Assembly (NCBI RefSeq): GCF_965198575.1
Contig: NZ_OZ240671.1
Coordinates: 2,294,001-2,358,000 of the forward strand
Source: Lichenicola sp965198575
Lineage (GTDB): Bacteria > Pseudomonadota > Alphaproteobacteria > Acetobacterales > Acetobacteraceae
Length of the DNA stretch: 64,000 nt
Direction of reading: 5' to 3'
The notes under the pieces were generated by a model. It was given only the letters and a program-made list of their open reading frames with translations, was not told the DNA's origin and made no database searches. Position numbers and translations under genes: made by a program. This document shows positions 18,691 to 28,757 of this stretch, in pieces; within the stretch, counting starts at the first letter, position 1; each line of letters begins with the position of its first letter.

Positions 18691-19827
18691 TCAGGCTCCG
18701 ATGGTCAGTGCGGGTGGGATCTCGGCCGTTTTGCGCCAGAGGGTGGTGGCAAGTTGCTCGAGCCAGGCGGCGGCGATTTCGGCCGGCCTGCGATCGATCA
18801 GCGCGCGTTGCGCATCCGGCCGATGGCCCGCCAGCGTCTCGTCGAGCGCACGCTGCCAGGCATGCGCCGAGGACGGCAGATGCGGCCGGAGGCAGGCCAC
18901 GCCTGCCGCGGCCAGGGCCTCCGCCTTGCGATGCTGCTCGTCGAAATAGCGCCATTCCGGAACGACAAGCCACGGACGTGACGCCGCCAGAACCTGCTGG
19001 CAGGTGGTGTTGCCGGCCGACGAAACCACGAGATCCGCACTCGCGACATAGTCCGCCGCGCCATCCACCCAGCCGCGATGCTCGATATTGCCGGGCTCGG
19101 TCGCATGCCAATCCCGTTCCACCGGACCGATGGTGATCCAGCGCGCGCCGGGACGCGAGCGTGCGCCGACGCCGAGTGCCGCCTGGCTGAACCCGTTGCC
19201 GCCGCCGCCGGCCATCACCAGGATCATGTCCTCGTTCGCGCCGACGCCGATGCGCTGGCGCGCAGCCTCGTATTCGGCCACGCGCGTATCAACGCCAAGG
19301 CCGCCCGCGAAACAGATACGGGTATGGAACACCGCGTTCCATTCCGGTTGTGCGAGCGCTGCGTGGAAGGGTGCGAGGAGCCCGGCCGCGCCATCATAGG
19401 CGGCCTGGTGCCCGGCATCGCCGCGGTCGCCATGCTGCAGCACCATCACGTGCGGCACGCTGCAGATGCGCGCCAACTGCGCGATTTCCGCCGACACGTC
19501 GCAGATCATCAAGGCGGGATCCGCGCTCTCGAACCAGGCGACGATCGTTGCCATCGCGCGGCGGATCGAAGGCCATCCGAGCGGTGCGCAATGCAGCGTC
19601 GACGGTGTCGGCACGTGATCCATCGTCGTCGCCTCGCCGCCGGTGGCCTCGAACAGCGAAGGGACGACAACGATCTCGGCATTCGTCGGCAGGGTCGGGA
19701 AGATGTCGTTGCGGGCGCAAAAGATCACCAGCCTGCGTTCCGACGGAAGCGCGTGCGCGATCGCAGCGCAGCGCTCCGCATGGCCGCGCCCCTGGTGATG
19801 GACGAAATAGCCGAACGGTTGCGTCAT
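18691..19827 (-). CDS. MurG/UGT-like GT-B glycosyltransferase
   Basis: 378 residues. The N-terminus has GYFVHHQGRGHAERCAAIA, the glycine/His pattern of UDP-sugar transferases acting on lipid acceptors. The C-terminal half carries ILVMAGGGGNG, SADLVVSSAGNTTCQQVLAA and WRYFDEQHRKAEAL, which resemble the GT28 C-terminal donor site. Second gene of the operon, overlapping the SPS-like gene by four bases. Donor and acceptor cannot be named. Confidence 0.82.
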   Translation of the reverse strand: MTQPFGYFVHHQGRGHAERCAAIAHALPSERRLVIFCARNDIFPTLPTNAEIVVVPSLFEATGGEATTMDHVPTPSTLHCAPLGWPSIRRAMATIVAWFESADPALMICDVSAEIAQLARICSVPHVMVLQHGDRGDAGHQAAYDGAAGLLAPFHAALAQPEWNAVFHTRICFAGGLGVDTRVAEYEAARQRIGVGANEDMILVMAGGGGNGFSQAALGVGARSRPGARWITIGPVERDWHATEPGNIEHRGWVDGAADYVASADLVVSSAGNTTCQQVLAASRPWLVVPEWRYFDEQHRKAEALAAAGVACLRPHLPSSAHAWQRALDETLAGHRPDAQRALIDRRPAEIAAAWLEQLATTLWRKTAEIPPALTIGA

Positions 19828-21146
19828 GCCGCCGCAGGCTGGTCAGCAGGGATCGAGCGCGCCCGGGACCGGTGCAGCGACGCGTAAAGTGCCACGGTTT
19901 TCCCGGCATAATCCGGCCAGTTGTAGAACCCGGCATTGTCCAGGGCGGCGTTGGACAGCGCCCGGTGTCGCACCGTATCCGATACGATCTTGAAGCAGGC
20001 GGCGCCGATTGCGACGTCATCGGACGGATCCACGAGAATGCCGTGGCCGATCCGGCCGACGATTTCCGCAGGACCACCGTTGCAGGTCGCGACAACCGGA
20101 ACACCGGCGGCTGCTGCTTCTATCAGTGTCAGCCCGAACGGTTCATGCAGTGCCGGGTTCACGAACACACCGCCGCGCGCCGCCTGTCGATACAGCGCGT
20201 CGACATCGTCGGGACCGTGTCGCGGTGGCAGCGCCATCTGTCCGTGAAGGCCATGATCGGTTCGAAGGCGCTCGAGTTCGGCGATCACCTCACGCTCCTC
20301 CGCGGACGCATGCGGGCTGCCATGCTGACCGGCGAGGATGACCAGGTTCGCGCGCTCGACCAATGCAGGGTGGCCGGCATACGCGCGCACCAGCGCGGCC
20401 AGGTTCTTTTTCCGCACCGGACGTGCAATTGCGAGCACGATCGGCTTGTGCGGATCGAGCAGCTGCGCGTCCCATCCGTCGAGCCGGGATGGGGATGGTC
20501 CCGATCGCACACGATGCGGCACGCCCGGTGCAACGCAGTGGGTGCGTGTCGTCGCATCGGCGACACCGTAGGCACGAAGCTGGCGGTCGGCTTCGTCACG
20601 GGTGGACACGACGATCGCATCGGCCATCGCGATCGCCTGGTGTTCAGCTGCGATGCGTCCGTCCAGAGCATCGCTGCCGGGCCGGTGGGCACGCTTGTCG
20701 ATGCCGAGCGCATGCGGCGTATAGATTACGGGAATGCCGAAACGCCTGCGTGCGATCAGCGCCACGGCGGCGGCATCGGAAAAATGGGCGTGGATGATGT
20801 CCGCTTGCTTCGGCAGCGTCTCCAGGTGTTTGCAGAAGGCGTCGATGAACGCAGGCAGGTCGGCTGCCAGGCCTTCCTTTTCGAGGTAGTGACGATCGGC
20901 GGTGGCGATACGATCTATTGTGATCTTGGCGCCGAAAGGCTCACAAGGAAGCCCGTGCACGCAACCGAGCTGGTCATCGTCGAAGAGCCGGGTGACGATG
21001 GAGATCCTGTCGACCGCCGCTATCGCCGCCTGTGACATGGCGGCCTCGAGCACGTAGGCAATATGACCACCCGTATCAGCTGTGATCCCGAAGCTGATCG
21101 GAGGCGCCCTCAGGCACCCCCCGAGCGCCAAATGCAGGATGAACAA
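19824..21146 (-). CDS. Sucrose-phosphate-synthase-like glycosyltransferase (GT4)
   Basis: 440 residues. The start LALGGCLRAPPISFGITADT leading into GGHIAYVLEA is the N-terminal signature of the sucrose synthase/sucrose-phosphate synthase branch. IIHAHFSDAAAVAL and YTPHALG follow, and the donor site is NPALHEPFGLTLIEAAAAG. There is no HAD-type sucrose phosphatase domain and no such gene nearby, so sucrose synthesis is uncertain. First gene of a four-gene glycosyltransferase operon whose members all touch or overlap. Confidence 0.85.
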   Translation of the reverse strand: MFILHLALGGCLRAPPISFGITADTGGHIAYVLEAAMSQAAIAAVDRISIVTRLFDDDQLGCVHGLPCEPFGAKITIDRIATADRHYLEKEGLAADLPAFIDAFCKHLETLPKQADIIHAHFSDAAAVALIARRRFGIPVIYTPHALGIDKRAHRPGSDALDGRIAAEHQAIAMADAIVVSTRDEADRQLRAYGVADATTRTHCVAPGVPHRVRSGPSPSRLDGWDAQLLDPHKPIVLAIARPVRKKNLAALVRAYAGHPALVERANLVILAGQHGSPHASAEEREVIAELERLRTDHGLHGQMALPPRHGPDDVDALYRQAARGGVFVNPALHEPFGLTLIEAAAAGVPVVATCNGGPAEIVGRIGHGILVDPSDDVAIGAACFKIVSDTVRHRALSNAALDNAGFYNWPDYAGKTVALYASLHRSRARSIPADQPAAA

Positions 21147-21265
21147 ATCTTTTCCTAGTTACGAGAATGTAGCCACAGGCCCAACACGTTAAAAATTGTT
21201 CGGTTCCGGATCAAGGGTCGTGCCGGCATACACGTGCGCCTGAACGACCGGGCACCAGACGCGGA

Positions 21266-21295
21266 GAAGCCCGCCGGCGCATGCCGGCGGGCTTC
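21266..21295 (-). terminator. Intrinsic terminator after sucD
   Basis: A perfect 13-bp GC-rich inverted repeat with a 4-base loop lies 28 bases past the sucD stop. It has no long T-run but is the strongest hairpin in the area. It may also insulate sucCD from the glycosyltransferase operon, which runs the same way downstream. Confidence 0.75.
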
Positions 21296-21323
21296 TTCCC
21301 GGACGTTTCTCAGGTTCGGACGG

Positions 21324-22198
21324 TCAGCCCCCGAGCGCCTTGATCATCGTTTCGCCGAGCAGCGACGGGCTCGACGCGACGTGAATGCCGGCGGACAGCA
21401 TCGCCTCGATCTTGGCGGCTGCGGTGTCGTTGCCGCCGGTGATGACCGCACCGGCATGACCCATGCGACGTCCCGGAGGTGCCGTGGCACCGGCGATGAA
21501 GCCCACCGTCGGCTTCTTCACCGGGTTGTCCTTCAGGAAGTGCGCGGCGTTGATTTCCGAAGCGCCGCCGATCTCGCCGATCATGACGATCGACTCCGTC
21601 TCCGGGTCGGCGAGGAACATCTCCAGCACCTCGATGAAGTCGAGCCCCTTCACCGGGTCGCCGCCGATGCCGACGCAGGTGCTCTGACCCAGGCCCACGG
21701 CCGTGGTCTGCGCCACCGCCTCATAGGTCAGCGTACCCGAGCGGGACACGATGCCGACCTTGCCCGGCCGGTGGATGTGGCCCGGCATGATGCCGATCTT
21801 GCACTGGTCGGGGGTGATGATGCCCGGGCAGTTCGGCCCGATCAGCAGGCTGCCGCTGCCTTTGAGCGCTGCCTTCACCCGCACCATGTCGAGCACCGGG
21901 ATGCCCTCGGTGATGCACACGATCAGCGGCATCCCGGCGGCGATCGCCTCCAGGATGGAGTCCGCGGCGAACGGCGGCGGCACGTAGATCACCGACGCGG
22001 CGGCACCGGTGGCTTCGCGCGCTTCCAGCACGGTGTCGAAGACCGGCAGGTTGAGGTGGGTGGCACCACCTTTGCCCGGGGTCACGCCGCCTACCATCTT
22101 GGTGCCGTAGGCGATCGCCTGCTCGGCGTGGAAGGTGCCTTGGCTGCCGGTGAAGCCCTGGGTGATGACCTTGGTGTTCCTGTCGACGAGGACCGACA

Positions 22199-22199
<1 letters not shown>
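21324..22199 (-). CDS. sucD: Succinyl-CoA ligase, alpha subunit
   Basis: 291 residues, full length. It forms the TCA-cycle enzyme with SucC and carries the phosphohistidine, seen as His248 in RRMGHAGAVITGG. CoA-binding segments are TGSQGTFHAEQAIAYGTKMV and GGVTPGKGG; GPNCPGIITP and the IGEIGG loop are also conserved. Its ATG overlaps the sucC stop (TGATG), so the subunits are translated together. Confidence 0.97.
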
Positions 22200-23398
<1,199 letters not shown>

Positions 23399-23675
23399 GG
23401 CCGCGAGGGCTCCTTCCGGCAGGCGTCTTCTCGGGTGGTCGTGGACGACGGAGCCGCCCGCGCGATGACAACGCTCGAGCCACCGGGGAAAGCCTCCGCG
23501 GGGCCTGGGCGGGGGGATGTTTGCATCCGGCAGAGAATAAAGTCACGCCCGGGGCGAGGGATCGCGGGGCCGGTTTTGCGGCAACCCATGGCAATGTGAC
23601 AGACTTGAGGCCTTAACGGCGCCGCCGGACTGTCGGACAAGGCAGCCGGAAGAGCGTCTGGAGTTGGAACCGAGC

Positions 23676-24569
23676 ATGAAGCATTGGCGGATCGAGGATG
23701 TGGCCTGGGACCGGTTCGAGCCGTCGCGGGTCGATCCGGACGTGCTGCGGATGGTCAAGGCGGCTTCCGTGGTCGAGCGCAATGGTCTCGATTATGCGAT
23801 CTATCTCAATAACGTCTTCACCGGCGATCCCGACTTCAAGGGTGCCGTCGAAAACTGGGCGGTCGAGGAGGTGCAGCACGGCGACGCCCTCGGCCACTGG
23901 GCGATGCTGGCCGATCCGTCGTGGGACTACCCGCAGAGCTTCGAGCGGTACCGATCCTCGTACCATATCCCGCTCGAGGTCGACGCCTCGGTCCGCGGCA
24001 GCCGCACCGGCGAGCTGATCGCCCGCTGCATGGTCGAGACCGGCACCTCCAGCTTCTACACCGCCATGGCGGAGGCGACCGACGAACCGGTGCTGAAGCT
24101 CATCTGCAAGCAGATCGCGGCCGACGAATACAGGCATTTCAAGCTGTTCTACGACCACATGCACCGCTACCTGAAGCGCGAGAAGCTGGGCGTGTTGCGT
24201 CGCACCCGGATCGCCCTCGGCCGTGTCACCGAGAGCGAGGACGATGAGCTCGCCTACGCCTATCACTGTACTAACGAGGGCGAGGGCGTCCCCTACGACC
24301 ACAAGCGCTGTATCGCGGCCTACATGTCGCGGGCGATGGGCTTCTATCGTCGGAGCCATATCGACCGGGCGATGGGCATGATGTTCAAGACGATCGGCTT
24401 CACCCCGCATGGCCGCATCTCGCGTGCTGCCTCCGGCCTGGCCTTCCTGGCGATGCGGCGACGTGGCCGTCAGTTCGCGCGCATCATGGCCAGCCGGCCG
24501 TTCGGTGCCGCGCCGGCTCATGGTGCGCCGGAAGGTGCCACCCAGGGCGAGGCGCTCGTCTCCGGATGA
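23676..24569 (+). CDS. Ferritin-like diiron protein, acyl-ACP desaturase-like
   Basis: 297 residues from the ATG at 23676; a TTG at 23664 is in frame but less likely. All six expected iron ligands can be placed: Glu34, Glu65 and His68 (EEVQHGD), Glu121 (VETGTSSFY), Glu151 and His154 (ADEYRHF). The EEVQHGD and ADEYRHF pair is close to the EENRHGD and DEKRHE motifs of soluble acyl-ACP desaturases. A membrane-lipid or hydrocarbon oxidation role is likely, but the reaction is inferred. Divergent from sucC. Confidence 0.82.
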   Translation: MKHWRIEDVAWDRFEPSRVDPDVLRMVKAASVVERNGLDYAIYLNNVFTGDPDFKGAVENWAVEEVQHGDALGHWAMLADPSWDYPQSFERYRSSYHIPLEVDASVRGSRTGELIARCMVETGTSSFYTAMAEATDEPVLKLICKQIAADEYRHFKLFYDHMHRYLKREKLGVLRRTRIALGRVTESEDDELAYAYHCTNEGEGVPYDHKRCIAAYMSRAMGFYRRSHIDRAMGMMFKTIGFTPHGRISRAASGLAFLAMRRRGRQFARIMASRPFGAAPAHGAPEGATQGEALVSG

Positions 24570-24741
24570 GCACAAGGCGGCGTCGTCCGACCGCCTGAGC
24601 CGGCTCGCGACACCGGTATTCGGATCGATTCACTATCTAATAATTTGCATCGTGCTAACAATGCGCATCGCTTGCTGACACGGCCGGCTGCAAGTGACCA
24701 ACAGCGCTGCCGGCTTCCGCCGGGGCGAGGAAGGGCTTTAG

Positions 24742-26931
24742 ATGCGCAGTGCGCTGCCTGAGCTCGTTCGTGCAGAGGCCCGCGCCATTCCAGCCGATGG
24801 CCCGGGCTCGATCCAGCCGCACGGGATCATTCTGGTCGTGGCCGCGGACAGCCTGCTCATCACCCACATCGCCGGCGACATCGAGCGGCGCCTGGGGGTG
24901 AGCCACTGGCAGGATCAGCCGGTCGAGATGGTGCTCGGGGCGGCGCTCGCCATCCGGGTGGCGTCGCTGGCAGCACCTGGTTCCATAGTCGGGCATATCG
25001 GGCTGTTGCATACGCCGGGCGGCGAGACGCTGGACGTCACCGCCCATGTCAGCGGCAGCCAGATCATCGTCGAGATCGAAGGTGGCGACAGCTGGACCGG
25101 AGCGTTCGCCGACCGGGCGGCTCCGCAGATGCCGGTCTCGCAGCTGATGCAGCGCATGGCCCTGGTCGCGGCGGGACTGGAACGCGCTTCCCGCCTGGAC
25201 GAGCTCTGTGAGCAGGCCGTCATCGAGGTCCGCCGCCTGACCGGCTTCGACCGGGTCATGGTGTATCGCTTCCAGCACGGCGGCGCCGGCGTGGTGCTGG
25301 CGGAAGACCGGCTGGACGGCGTGCAGTCGCTGCTCGGGCACCATTTCTCCGGCTCGGCCCTGCCGCCGCTGGTCAGGGCCCTGTATCTGCGCAACCGGCT
25401 TCGGGTGATCCCGGACACCTCCTACGTTGCCGCCCCGCTGCGACCCGCCTGGACCGCGAGCCAGCCGCTCGACATGAGCGAGAGCAGCCTGCGCATCGTG
25501 TCTTCGGAGCTTCTGCTCGATCTGCAGACCATGGGGGTGGCCTCGCTGGCCTCGTTCTCGATCGTCGTCGATGGCGTGCTGTGGGGGCTGGTCGCCTGCC
25601 ATAACATGACGCCGCGGGCGATCCGCTATGACGTGCGTGCCTGCTGCAGCGCGATCGCCGGGAGCCTCGGCGTGCAGATCAAGGTGCTCGCGACCGTCGA
25701 CATCGATCGCGAGCGGCTCCGGCTGGAGCGTTGTGCGGACGGACTCGCCCTGGTCCTGTCCGGCGAGGCGGCCCTCCGCTCCGCGGTGGCACGGCATGTC
25801 GATCAGTTCAGCCGGATGATGCGCGCCGACGGATTTGCCGTCCTGCAGGGCGCCCGGATCGCACGTTGCGGGGTCTGCCCGGGCGAGAGCAACATCCGTG
25901 CCCTCGGAAGCTGGCTGCTCGAGCATGGCTCGGGACAGGTGTTCTCCAGCGACAATCTGGCAGGCGTCTGCCAGGCGGCCGCGGACTATGAACAGACCGG
26001 CAGCGGCCTGCTGGCTGTCACCTTGTCACAGGACGAGCCCTGGCTGCTGCTGTGGTTCAGGGTCGAGCAGCCACGGACCGTGGAATGGGCCGGCAGGCCT
26101 TCCGAGATCCCGGAAGGGTCCCCGACCGGTGAGCCGGTGCGGCACGGTGTGATCTCCCGATGGTCGGAAAGCGTCGCCGGGCACGCGGAGCCGTGGTCGG
26201 CGGCAGAGGTCGCGGCGGCGGGTCGCCTGCGCGTGATGCTGCTGGAGATGCAGCACGTCCAGCTGCTGCGCGAGCTGAACCAGCAGTTGAACATGACCAT
26301 CATCGACAAGGATCTGCTGCTCGAGCGGAACCGGTTCGCGCTGGGCGAGGTCAACCACCGGGTGCAGAACAGCCTGAGCCTGGTCTCCAGCTTCCTGGCG
26401 ATGCAGGCGGAGCAGTCGCCCGATCCCGGCCTGCATGCGGCCCTGGAAGAGGCACGGCGCCGGCTGTCGGCGGTGGCACTGGTGCATCGGCGGCTGCATC
26501 GCGGCGACACCATCAAGCTGGTCGATGCCGGCCACTACATCGAGGAGCTGTGCGCCGACACCTTCGCCTTCATGGGTCGCGACTGGCTGCGGCACCTGAC
26601 CCTGATCCTGTCGCCGGTGCAGCTTTCCAGCGACCGGGCGGTGCCGCTCGGGCTGGTGCTGACCGAACTGCTCATCAACGCGAACAAGTATGCCTACCTG
26701 GGAGCTGCGGGCCCGATCCGGATCGAGCTTGCGGAGGATCGCGGCATCGTGCGCATGACCGTCGCCGATCAGGGCGTCGGCCGCAGCTCCACGATCAAGG
26801 GTTTCGGCAGCCGCATCACGAACGGACTGGTGCGACAGCTCGGGGGCACCCTGACCGAGACCGACAACCAGCCTGGCCTGCGCATCGACGTCGTGATGCC
26901 GCGGGACGTCGTCGAGAGCCTGGACGGCTGA
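24742..26931 (+). CDS. Phytochrome-type sensor histidine kinase lacking usual bilin-binding residues
   Basis: 729 residues in the order PAS (about 15-115), GAF (about 145-315), PHY (about 325-495), HisKA_2 (about 525-605) and HATPase_c (about 620-722). The phospho-acceptor is His539 in GEVNHRVQNSLSL. The N-terminal GSIQPHG is present, but the position of the biliverdin Cys, eight residues before Pro21, is Ala13, and there is no Cys before residue 156. The GAF PASDIP motif reads SGSALP, losing its Asp, and the SPxH His is Leu257. His287 in ACHN remains. The kinase core is intact with the N and G boxes (NANKYAY, DQGVG). No response regulator lies nearby. Confidence 0.92.
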   Translation: MRSALPELVRAEARAIPADGPGSIQPHGIILVVAADSLLITHIAGDIERRLGVSHWQDQPVEMVLGAALAIRVASLAAPGSIVGHIGLLHTPGGETLDVTAHVSGSQIIVEIEGGDSWTGAFADRAAPQMPVSQLMQRMALVAAGLERASRLDELCEQAVIEVRRLTGFDRVMVYRFQHGGAGVVLAEDRLDGVQSLLGHHFSGSALPPLVRALYLRNRLRVIPDTSYVAAPLRPAWTASQPLDMSESSLRIVSSELLLDLQTMGVASLASFSIVVDGVLWGLVACHNMTPRAIRYDVRACCSAIAGSLGVQIKVLATVDIDRERLRLERCADGLALVLSGEAALRSAVARHVDQFSRMMRADGFAVLQGARIARCGVCPGESNIRALGSWLLEHGSGQVFSSDNLAGVCQAAADYEQTGSGLLAVTLSQDEPWLLLWFRVEQPRTVEWAGRPSEIPEGSPTGEPVRHGVISRWSESVAGHAEPWSAAEVAAAGRLRVMLLEMQHVQLLRELNQQLNMTIIDKDLLLERNRFALGEVNHRVQNSLSLVSSFLAMQAEQSPDPGLHAALEEARRRLSAVALVHRRLHRGDTIKLVDAGHYIEELCADTFAFMGRDWLRHLTLILSPVQLSSDRAVPLGLVLTELLINANKYAYLGAAGPIRIELAEDRGIVRMTVADQGVGRSSTIKGFGSRITNGLVRQLGGTLTETDNQPGLRIDVVMPRDVVESLDG

Positions 26932-26957
26932 GCCTGCAGCTCCGTCGCTCCGACCGC

Positions 26958-27860
26958 CTATCCCATTTGACCGGCCAGCAGGGCCAGCGCGATCGCCAGT
27001 CCCACGTCCCGGTTGCTCCGGAACAGGCCGAGGCAGATCACCGGCCGGCCGATATCGAGGCGGTACACCTGCAGGCCGAGCATGAACGCCGGCAGCAGCA
27101 GGACCGCCAGGAACAGCCCGCCGAGCCCCGCGAGCCAGCCCGCCAGCACCAGGGCTGCCAGTGCCAGGCCATAGCAGGTGGCGATGAAGCGCCGCGGATA
27201 CGCCGCAACCAGCCGGGAGGTGGATTTCACCCCCACCATGATGTCGTCCTCCATGTCCTGGAAGCCGTAGATCGTGTCGAAGCCGAGGTCCCACAGGATG
27301 GCGGCCGCATAGATCGCCAGCGTCGTGGCGTCGATCCGGCCCGTGGCGGCGACGTAGCCCATCGGTGCGCCGAACCCGAAGGTGAAGCCCATCACCAGCT
27401 GCGGCCACCAGGTGACGCGCTTGGCGAGCGGATACAGCCCGACCAGCACCAGCGAGACCACGCCCAGGATCCAGCACAGCCGGTTCAGCGACAGCAGCAC
27501 TGCCAGCCCGGCGGCGAGCAGCACCACCAGGAAGATCGCCGCGTGGCGCATCCGCAGCGCGCCGGAGGCGAGCGGCCGACCGGCGGTGCGGGCAACCTGG
27601 CGATCGATGTCGCGATCCCACATGTCGTTGACGACGCAGCCGGCGGACCGCATCACCAGGCTGCCGACGGCGAACAGCAGGGCCAGCCGGAGGCGTTCGA
27701 GTGGCGCCACGGCGAACGGCAGCAGGATGCCCCACAGCCCGGGCAGGAACAGCAGCCAGATGCCGATCGGGCGGTCGAGGCGGGCGAGCAGCGCGTAGGG
27801 GCGCCAGGATGCCGGCAGGTGGCGGATCCAGCCGCCCGCAGCGATGTCGGTATGGACCAT
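26958..27860 (-). CDS. ubiA: 4-hydroxybenzoate polyprenyltransferase
   Basis: 300 residues and about eight membrane helices. UbiA attaches the polyprenyl tail to 4-hydroxybenzoate in ubiquinone synthesis, in the inner membrane. Both Asp-rich motifs are present: NDMWDRDID near residue 80 and YGFQDMEDD near residue 200. The start RLDRPIGIWLLFLPGLWG and the RTAGRPLASG segment are typical. Convergent with the phytochrome kinase, divergent from rsmE with 52 bases between. Confidence 0.95.
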   Translation of the reverse strand: MVHTDIAAGGWIRHLPASWRPYALLARLDRPIGIWLLFLPGLWGILLPFAVAPLERLRLALLFAVGSLVMRSAGCVVNDMWDRDIDRQVARTAGRPLASGALRMRHAAIFLVVLLAAGLAVLLSLNRLCWILGVVSLVLVGLYPLAKRVTWWPQLVMGFTFGFGAPMGYVAATGRIDATTLAIYAAAILWDLGFDTIYGFQDMEDDIMVGVKSTSRLVAAYPRRFIATCYGLALAALVLAGWLAGLGGLFLAVLLLPAFMLGLQVYRLDIGRPVICLGLFRSNRDVGLAIALALLAGQMG

Positions 27861-27912
27861 GGTCTCTGCTATGGCGCGGCCACAGCCGGGTCAACACAGG
27901 AGAAGCCGGACG

Positions 27913-28659
27913 GTGCAGGACCTGCCGAGACTCTACGCGGAGCCTGGGGACGAACCGGCGTTCGACGTCGGCGCGGTCGTGCCGATGGCGCCGGGCCAGG
28001 CGCATTATCTCGGGAACGTGCTGCGTCGCGCGGCGGGCGATACGGTCCATTTGTTCAACGCCGTCGACGGCGAGTGGCTGGCGCGGATCGAGGGCCTCCG
28101 CAAGGACCGCGGCCAGTTCGCCGTCGAGCGCCAGGTCAGGCCGGGGGCGCCGGAACCGGGTCCGATCCTGGTGTTCGCGCCGCTCAAGCGGGATGCCACC
28201 GACCTCGTGGTGCGGATGGCCACGGAACTCGGCGTGGCGGCGCTGGCGCCGGTGCTGACCGAACGCACCAACACCCCGCGGATCAACGTCGAGCGCTGGC
28301 GGGCGATCGCCATCGAGGCGGCCGAGCAGTGCGAGCGGCTCAGCGTGCCGGCGATCCATGAGCCGGTGCGGCTGTTCGATCTGCTGTCCGCGTGGGATCC
28401 GGCGCGGCCGATGCTGGCGGCGATCGAGCGGCCGGGCGCCTGGAAGACGGAGATGCCGGCGGGCGGTATCGCTGCCTGGCGCGCGCGCACCGATCCAGCG
28501 GTGCAGCCCGGGCTGCTGGTCGGGCCGGAAGGTGGGTTCGCACCGTCCGAGCTGGCGCTGCTGCGACGCTACCCGTGCGTGGTAGGGGTGTCGCTCGGGC
28601 GGCTGATCCTGCGGGCCGAGACCGCCTGCATGGCTGGGCTGGCGGCGCTGCTCGGCTGA
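27913..28659 (+). CDS. rsmE: 16S rRNA (uracil1498-N3)-methyltransferase
   Basis: 248 residues from a GTG at 27913, with AGGAG 10 bases upstream; this gives the normal RsmE beginning (QDLPRLY). RsmE methylates U1498 of 16S rRNA. The SPOUT knot appears as LLVGPEGGFAPSELALL and VSLGRLILRAETACMAGL near the C-terminus, with the N-terminal PUA-like part HYLGNVLRRAAGDTVHLFN. Confidence 0.94.
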   Translation: MQDLPRLYAEPGDEPAFDVGAVVPMAPGQAHYLGNVLRRAAGDTVHLFNAVDGEWLARIEGLRKDRGQFAVERQVRPGAPEPGPILVFAPLKRDATDLVVRMATELGVAALAPVLTERTNTPRINVERWRAIAIEAAEQCERLSVPAIHEPVRLFDLLSAWDPARPMLAAIERPGAWKTEMPAGGIAAWRARTDPAVQPGLLVGPEGGFAPSELALLRRYPCVVGVSLGRLILRAETACMAGLAALLG

Positions 28660-28757
28660 TCCAGGTTGCCGGCCGCCCGGCCTCGCCATAGACACACCAC
28701 GAAACCGGGCGGCCGTTGCGAAGAACTGCCGACCCCCAAGGGATTGTCTGCGCCCCG

